Assembly (NCBI GenBank): GCA_018056045.1
Contig: JAGPGI010000092.1
Coordinates: 1-8,768 of the forward strand
DNA from: Paracoccus sp. (in: a-proteobacteria)
Lineage (GTDB): Bacteria; Pseudomonadota; Alphaproteobacteria; Rhodobacterales; Rhodobacteraceae
DNA length: 8,768 nucleotides
Reading direction: 5' to 3'
The notes beneath the pieces are model-generated. The model saw only the letters and a program-made list of their open reading frames with translations, was not told the origin of the DNA and did no database searches. Below are positions 6,028 to 8,768 of this stretch, piece after piece. Numbering within the stretch: position 1 is the first letter of the stretch; each line of letters starts with the position of its first letter. Made by a program: the position numbers and the translations under genes.

Positions 6028-7318
6028 CGAGTTCCTGGGCGGGCTGAGCGACAATGCGCTGGCCAGCCTGCCGTGGCTTTTCGACTTCTGGGCCCTGCCG
6101 CATCAGTTGCCCCCCGAAGGCGACTGGAAGACCTGGGTCATCATGGGCGGGCGCGGCGCGGGCAAGACCCGCGCCGGTGCCGAATGGGTGCGCGCGCTGG
6201 TCGAGGGCGCGACGCCCGAGGCGCCGGGGCGGGCGAGCCGCGTGGCGCTGGTCAGCGAGACCTTTGATCAGGCGCGCGACGTGATGGTCTTCGGCGATTC
6301 CGGCATCCTTGCCTGCTCGCCCCCCGATCGCCGCCCGCTCTGGGAGGCCGGGCGGCGTCGGCTGGTCTGGGCCAATGGCGCGACCGCGCAGGTCTATTCG
6401 GGTCATGAACCCGAGGCCCTGCGCGGCCCGCAATTCGATGCCGCCTGGGTCGATGAGCTGGCCAAGTGGAAAAAGGCCGAGGACAGCTGGGACATGCTGC
6501 AATTCGCCCTGCGTCTGGGCGAACACCCGCAGCAGGTCGTCACCACGACGCCGCGCAATGTGGCGGTGCTGAAACGGATTCTGGGCAATGCCTCGACCGT
6601 CACCACCCATGCGCCGACGGATGCGAACCGCGCCTATCTGGCCGAAAGCTTCCTGAGCGAGGTCGAGGCGCGCTATGCCGGCACTCGTCTGGGCCGGCAG
6701 GAGCTGGAAGGGCTGCTCTTGGACGATGTCGAGGGCGCGCTTTGGGCGACCCAGACCATCGAGCGCTGCCGGGTCGAGACCGCTCCGAGGCTGTCGCGGA
6801 TCGTCGTCGCCGTCGATCCGGCGGTGACGGGCGGCGCCGGTTCCGATGAATGCGGCATCGTTGTCGCCGGGGTCCTGGCCGAGGGGCCGGTCACCGACTG
6901 GCGTGCCTATGTGCTGGAGGACGCGACCGTGAGGGGCGGGCCTCTGGACTGGGCGCGGGCGGCGATTGCGGCAATGGAGCGCCACGGGGCCGAGCGGCTG
7001 GTCGCCGAGGTCAATCAGGGCGGCGATCTGGTCGAGAGCGTGCTGCGGCAGGTTGATCCGCTGGTGCCGTTCCGCGCCTTGCGGGCGGGGCGCGGCAAGG
7101 GGCTGCGTGCCGAGCCGGTCGCGGCGCTTTACGAGCAGGGGCGGGTTCATCACCTGCGGGGTCTGGGTGCGCTGGAGGACCAGATGTGCCGCATGACCCT
7201 GCAAGGTTATGACGGCAAGGGCTCGCCGGATCGGCTGGATGCGCTGGTCTGGGCAGTCCATGAGCTGATGATCGAGCCGGCATCGCATTACCGGCGGCCG
7301 CAGGTGCGGGGATTGTAA
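5939..7318 (+). CDS. terL: GTA gene g2, large terminase subunit (TerL)
   Basis: This is the ATP-driven motor and nuclease that packages DNA into GTA heads. From ATG 5939 it has 459 residues, normal for the family. The ATPase domain follows WLFDFWALPHQLPPEGDWKT. Walker A is GGRGAGKT with Lys76, Walker B is FDAAWVDE with Asp172-Glu173, and a TTTPR coupling motif follows. The C-terminal RNase H-like nuclease has Asp293 in VAVDPAVTGG, AEVNQGG, and Asp434 in DRLDALVWA. The start is uncertain: TTG 5909 has AAAGGA 6 bases ahead, ATG 5927 has no spaced site, ATG 5939 has AAGGA 11 bases ahead, and ATG 5978 has none. All overlap g1, by 50-119 bases. Defective prophages carry similar TerL genes, but the neighbours fit a GTA. 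Bracketing by hairpins suggests controlled transcription. Confidence 0.93.
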   Translation: MSGQVSSTLLRHEMKSGAGWLACAEPEEVDEFLGGLSDNALASLPWLFDFWALPHQLPPEGDWKTWVIMGGRGAGKTRAGAEWVRALVEGATPEAPGRASRVALVSETFDQARDVMVFGDSGILACSPPDRRPLWEAGRRRLVWANGATAQVYSGHEPEALRGPQFDAAWVDELAKWKKAEDSWDMLQFALRLGEHPQQVVTTTPRNVAVLKRILGNASTVTTHAPTDANRAYLAESFLSEVEARYAGTRLGRQELEGLLLDDVEGALWATQTIERCRVETAPRLSRIVVAVDPAVTGGAGSDECGIVVAGVLAEGPVTDWRAYVLEDATVRGGPLDWARAAIAAMERHGAERLVAEVNQGGDLVESVLRQVDPLVPFRALRAGRGKGLRAEPVAALYEQGRVHHLRGLGALEDQMCRMTLQGYDGKGSPDRLDALVWAVHELMIEPASHYRRPQVRGL

Positions 7319-7365
7319 GCCGGGGCTCTGCCCCGGACCCCGGGATATTTGGGCATGAAAGAACG
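7319..7365 (+). repeat. Rhodobacteraceae-type dispersed intergenic repeat
   Basis: Directly after the g2 stop is CCGGGG-CTCTG-CCCCGG (7320-7336), a 6-bp hairpin, then ACCCCGGGATATTT and GGGCATGAAAGAA. I recognise this arrangement, a GGGGCTCTGCCCC palindrome then CCCCGG, a TATTT and a GAAAGAA-like tail, as a common intergenic repeat downstream of genes in Rhodobacteraceae genomes. This is from memory and was not searched. It may act at the 3' end of messages. Confidence 0.5.
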
Positions 7366-7392
7366 GGCGCCGGATCATCTCTCGGGGTCTGC

Positions 7393-7420
7393 AAAGGGTC
7401 GCGTCTTGCGGCCCTTTTTT
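7393..7420 (+). terminator. Intrinsic terminator between GTA g2 and g3
   Basis: AAAGGGTCGC (7393-7402) pairs with GCGGCCCTTT (7408-7417) around a GTCTT loop; one pair is U-G and the rest are Watson-Crick. The last bases belong to a run of six T residues (7415-7420). It lies inside what should be a single GTA operon, 22 bases before the portal gene start. Confidence 0.7.
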
Positions 7421-7431
7421 CTTGGGATTTC

Positions 7432-7437
7432 AGGAGG
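7432..7437 (+). promoter_or_regulatory. Ribosome binding site that fixes the portal gene start
   Basis: A perfect AGGAGG lies 5 bases before the ATG at 7443. The frame extends back to a TTG at 7422, but that precedes this site, so the ATG is the start. The site is much stronger than that of g1, consistent with translation independent of g2. Confidence 0.8.
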
Positions 7438-7442
7438 AACCT

Positions 7443-8624
7443 ATGGCGTTTCGTTGGTTCGGGCGGGAGGCTGCGCCCGTCGAGGTCGAAAAGAAGGCGA
7501 GTGCCACGGGCAAGCTGGTGGCACTTGCCTCGGGATCGGGGCGGGTGGTGTGGTCGCCCCGGGATACGGTGTCGCTGACGCGGACCGGCTTTGCGGGCAA
7601 TCCGGTAGGGTTTCGCGCCGTGCGGCTGATCGCCGAGGCCGCCGCCGCCGTGCCGCTGATCTGCCAGGATCGCGAGCGCCGCTATGAGGTGCATCCGGTG
7701 CTGGACCTGCTGCGGCGACCCAATGCGGGACAGGGCCGGGCCGAGCTGTTCGAGGCGCTGATCGGGCAGATCCTGCTAAGTGGAAACGGCTATCTGGAGG
7801 CCGTGGGCGAGGGGGCAAAGGGACTGCCGGCCGAGTTGCATGTTCTGCGCGCCGACCGGATGGCGGTGGTGCCGGGCGCGGATGGCTGGCCTGCGGCCTA
7901 TGAATATGTCGTGGGCGGGCGCAAGTTCCGCTTTGACATGACTGGCAGCCCGGATCCGATCTGCCACATCAAGAGCTTTCATCCGCTGGACGACCATTAC
8001 GGTCTGTCGCCGATGCAGGCAGCCGCCGTCGCGGTGGATGTCCATAACAGCGCCTCGAGCTGGTCCAAGGCGCTTCTGGACAATGCCGCGCGGCCCTCGG
8101 GGGCGTTTGTCTACAAGGGCGCCGATGGGCAGGGTGCGCTGGCCCCCGACCAGTATGACCGGCTGCTGAGCGAGATGGAGATGCACCATCAGGGCGCGCG
8201 CAATGCCGGGCGGCCGATGTTGCTGGAAGGCGGTCTTGACTGGAAGCCGATGGGCTTCAGCCCCAGCGACATGGAGTTTCACGAGACCAAGAAGGCCGCC
8301 GCGCGCGAGATCGCGCAGGCCTTTGGTGTGCCGCCCATGCTGATCGGCATTCCGGGCGACGCGACCTATGCCAATTACGCCGAGGCACATCGGGCATTCT
8401 ATCGGCTGACGGTGCTGCCGCTGATCACGCGCGTGGCCAGTGCGCTGGCATGGTGGCTGGGTGAGCATCTGGGCGCCGAGATCGATCTGCGGCCCGACCC
8501 CGATCAGGTCCCGGCCTTGGCCGAGGAGCGCGACCAGCAATGGAAGCGCATCGGCGAGGCGGGTTTCCTGACCGAGGCCGAAAAGCGGGCGGCGCTGGGC
8601 CTGCCGCCGATTGCGGAGGGCTGA
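7443..8624 (+). CDS. GTA gene g3, HK97-family portal protein
   Basis: The portal is a ring at one vertex of the capsid; DNA is pumped through it by the terminase and the tail later attaches to it. The 393-residue length fits GTA and HK97-type portals (about 390-430). Family features in order are the N-terminal segment with GNPVGFRAVRLIAEAAAAVP, the HPVLDLLRRPNAGQ block, LLSGNGYLEAVG, HIKSFHPLDDHYGLSPMQAA, NAARPSGAFVYKG, the wing-to-stem segment with EFHETKKAAAREIAQAFGVP, then GVPPMLIGIPGDATYANYAEA (residues 295 onward, a hallmark of the family). The C-terminal LTEAEKRAALGLPP is also typical. The start is set by AGGAGG. Unlike most GTA gene junctions, which are tight, it is separated from g2 by 124 bases that hold a dispersed repeat and a terminator. 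It is followed after one base by the next gene. Confidence 0.94.
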   Translation: MAFRWFGREAAPVEVEKKASATGKLVALASGSGRVVWSPRDTVSLTRTGFAGNPVGFRAVRLIAEAAAAVPLICQDRERRYEVHPVLDLLRRPNAGQGRAELFEALIGQILLSGNGYLEAVGEGAKGLPAELHVLRADRMAVVPGADGWPAAYEYVVGGRKFRFDMTGSPDPICHIKSFHPLDDHYGLSPMQAAAVAVDVHNSASSWSKALLDNAARPSGAFVYKGADGQGALAPDQYDRLLSEMEMHHQGARNAGRPMLLEGGLDWKPMGFSPSDMEFHETKKAAAREIAQAFGVPPMLIGIPGDATYANYAEAHRAFYRLTVLPLITRVASALAWWLGEHLGAEIDLRPDPDQVPALAEERDQQWKRIGEAGFLTEAEKRAALGLPPIAEG

Positions 8625-8625
8625 G

Positions 8626-8768
8626 ATGGAGGGCTCGCGTTTCGTCAAGGAGCCCTTTGACTGGCACGATCAGCGCTTTGACACGCAGGAGCGGATCATG
8701 GCGCTGCAATTCGGCCAGGTCGAGCGGCGGCTGGAACGGATCGAGGCGCTGATCGAGGGGTTGGAGCG
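8626..8768 (+). CDS. GTA gene g3.5, head formation protein, partial (runs off right edge)
   Basis: An ATG one base after the portal stop, preceded by GGAGGG (8615-8620) at 5-base spacing, opens a frame that stays open for 47 codons to the window edge. The protein begins MEGSRFVKEPFDWHDQRFD and continues as an amphipathic helix rich in Glu and Arg (ERIMALQFGQVERRLERIEA). Size, position between portal and the expected prohead protease, and the helix match the small g3.5 protein of Rhodobacterales GTAs, annotated as a head formation protein. The exact role is not established. The call rests mostly on synteny. Confidence 0.75.
   Translation, partial: MEGSRFVKEPFDWHDQRFDTQERIMALQFGQVERRLERIEALIEGLE

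Noticed and set aside
5510..7378. A 622-codon open frame on the minus strand
   Set aside because: It is antisense to the GTA terminase genes and crosses the AT-rich promoter region; no ribosome site or recognisable domain, so a compositional shadow.
5665..8768. Interpretation as an active prophage
   Set aside because: No integrase, repressor, lysogeny genes or attachment repeats are visible, and the g1-g2-g3-g3.5 order beside housekeeping genes fits a Rhodobacterales GTA. The downstream genes are outside the window, so this is not absolute.
1..8768. CRISPR array, transposase, rRNA or complete tRNA gene
   Set aside because: Neither strand shows regularly spaced 25-40 base repeats, a transposase motif, or a tRNA T-loop signature by eye.

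Overview
The window looks like chromosomal DNA of a Rhodobacteraceae alphaproteobacterium, most like Paracoccus or a close relative. The evidence is the high GC content with strong G/C third-position bias, purine-rich Shine-Dalgarno sites, and a beta-ketoacyl-ACP synthase/MltG pair lying next to the start of a Rhodobacterales-type gene transfer agent (GTA) cluster. The genus is inferred from general resemblance, not from a search.

Layout. (1) Positions 1-2077, minus strand: a TelA/KlaA-family protein followed, with a 4-base GTGA overlap, by a DUF2927-type lipoprotein that starts at GTG and runs off the left edge. (2) Positions 2078-2314: a divergent intergenic region. (3) Positions 2315-4752, plus strand: fabF and mltG, translationally coupled by an ATGA overlap and closed by a strong hairpin terminator. 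(4) Positions 4828-5404: a separate small transcription unit encoding a 149-residue helical, tryptophan-punctuated protein of unknown function, with its own candidate promoter and a hairpin after it. (5) Positions 5405-5664: a leader with three near-identical elements spaced 22-23 bp, a strikingly AT-rich block, a sigma70-like promoter and a textbook intrinsic terminator ahead of the first GTA gene. (6) Positions 5665-8768: GTA genes g1 (small terminase), g2 (large terminase), g3 (HK97-type portal) and the start of g3.5 (head formation protein), running off the right edge.

How it works together. In Rhodobacter capsulatus the GTA cluster makes phage-like particles that package random host DNA. 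g1 and g2 form the packaging motor and g3 is the portal through which DNA enters the head. No integrase, repressor or attachment site is visible here, as expected for a GTA rather than an active prophage.

The most interesting signal is regulatory. An intrinsic terminator lies about 50 bases after the probable GTA transcription start, and a second one lies between the large terminase and portal genes. This resembles the lambda late operon (promoter, short leader, terminator, then morphogenesis genes), which depends on an antiterminator. The resemblance is seen in the sequence; a GTA antitermination mechanism is inference.
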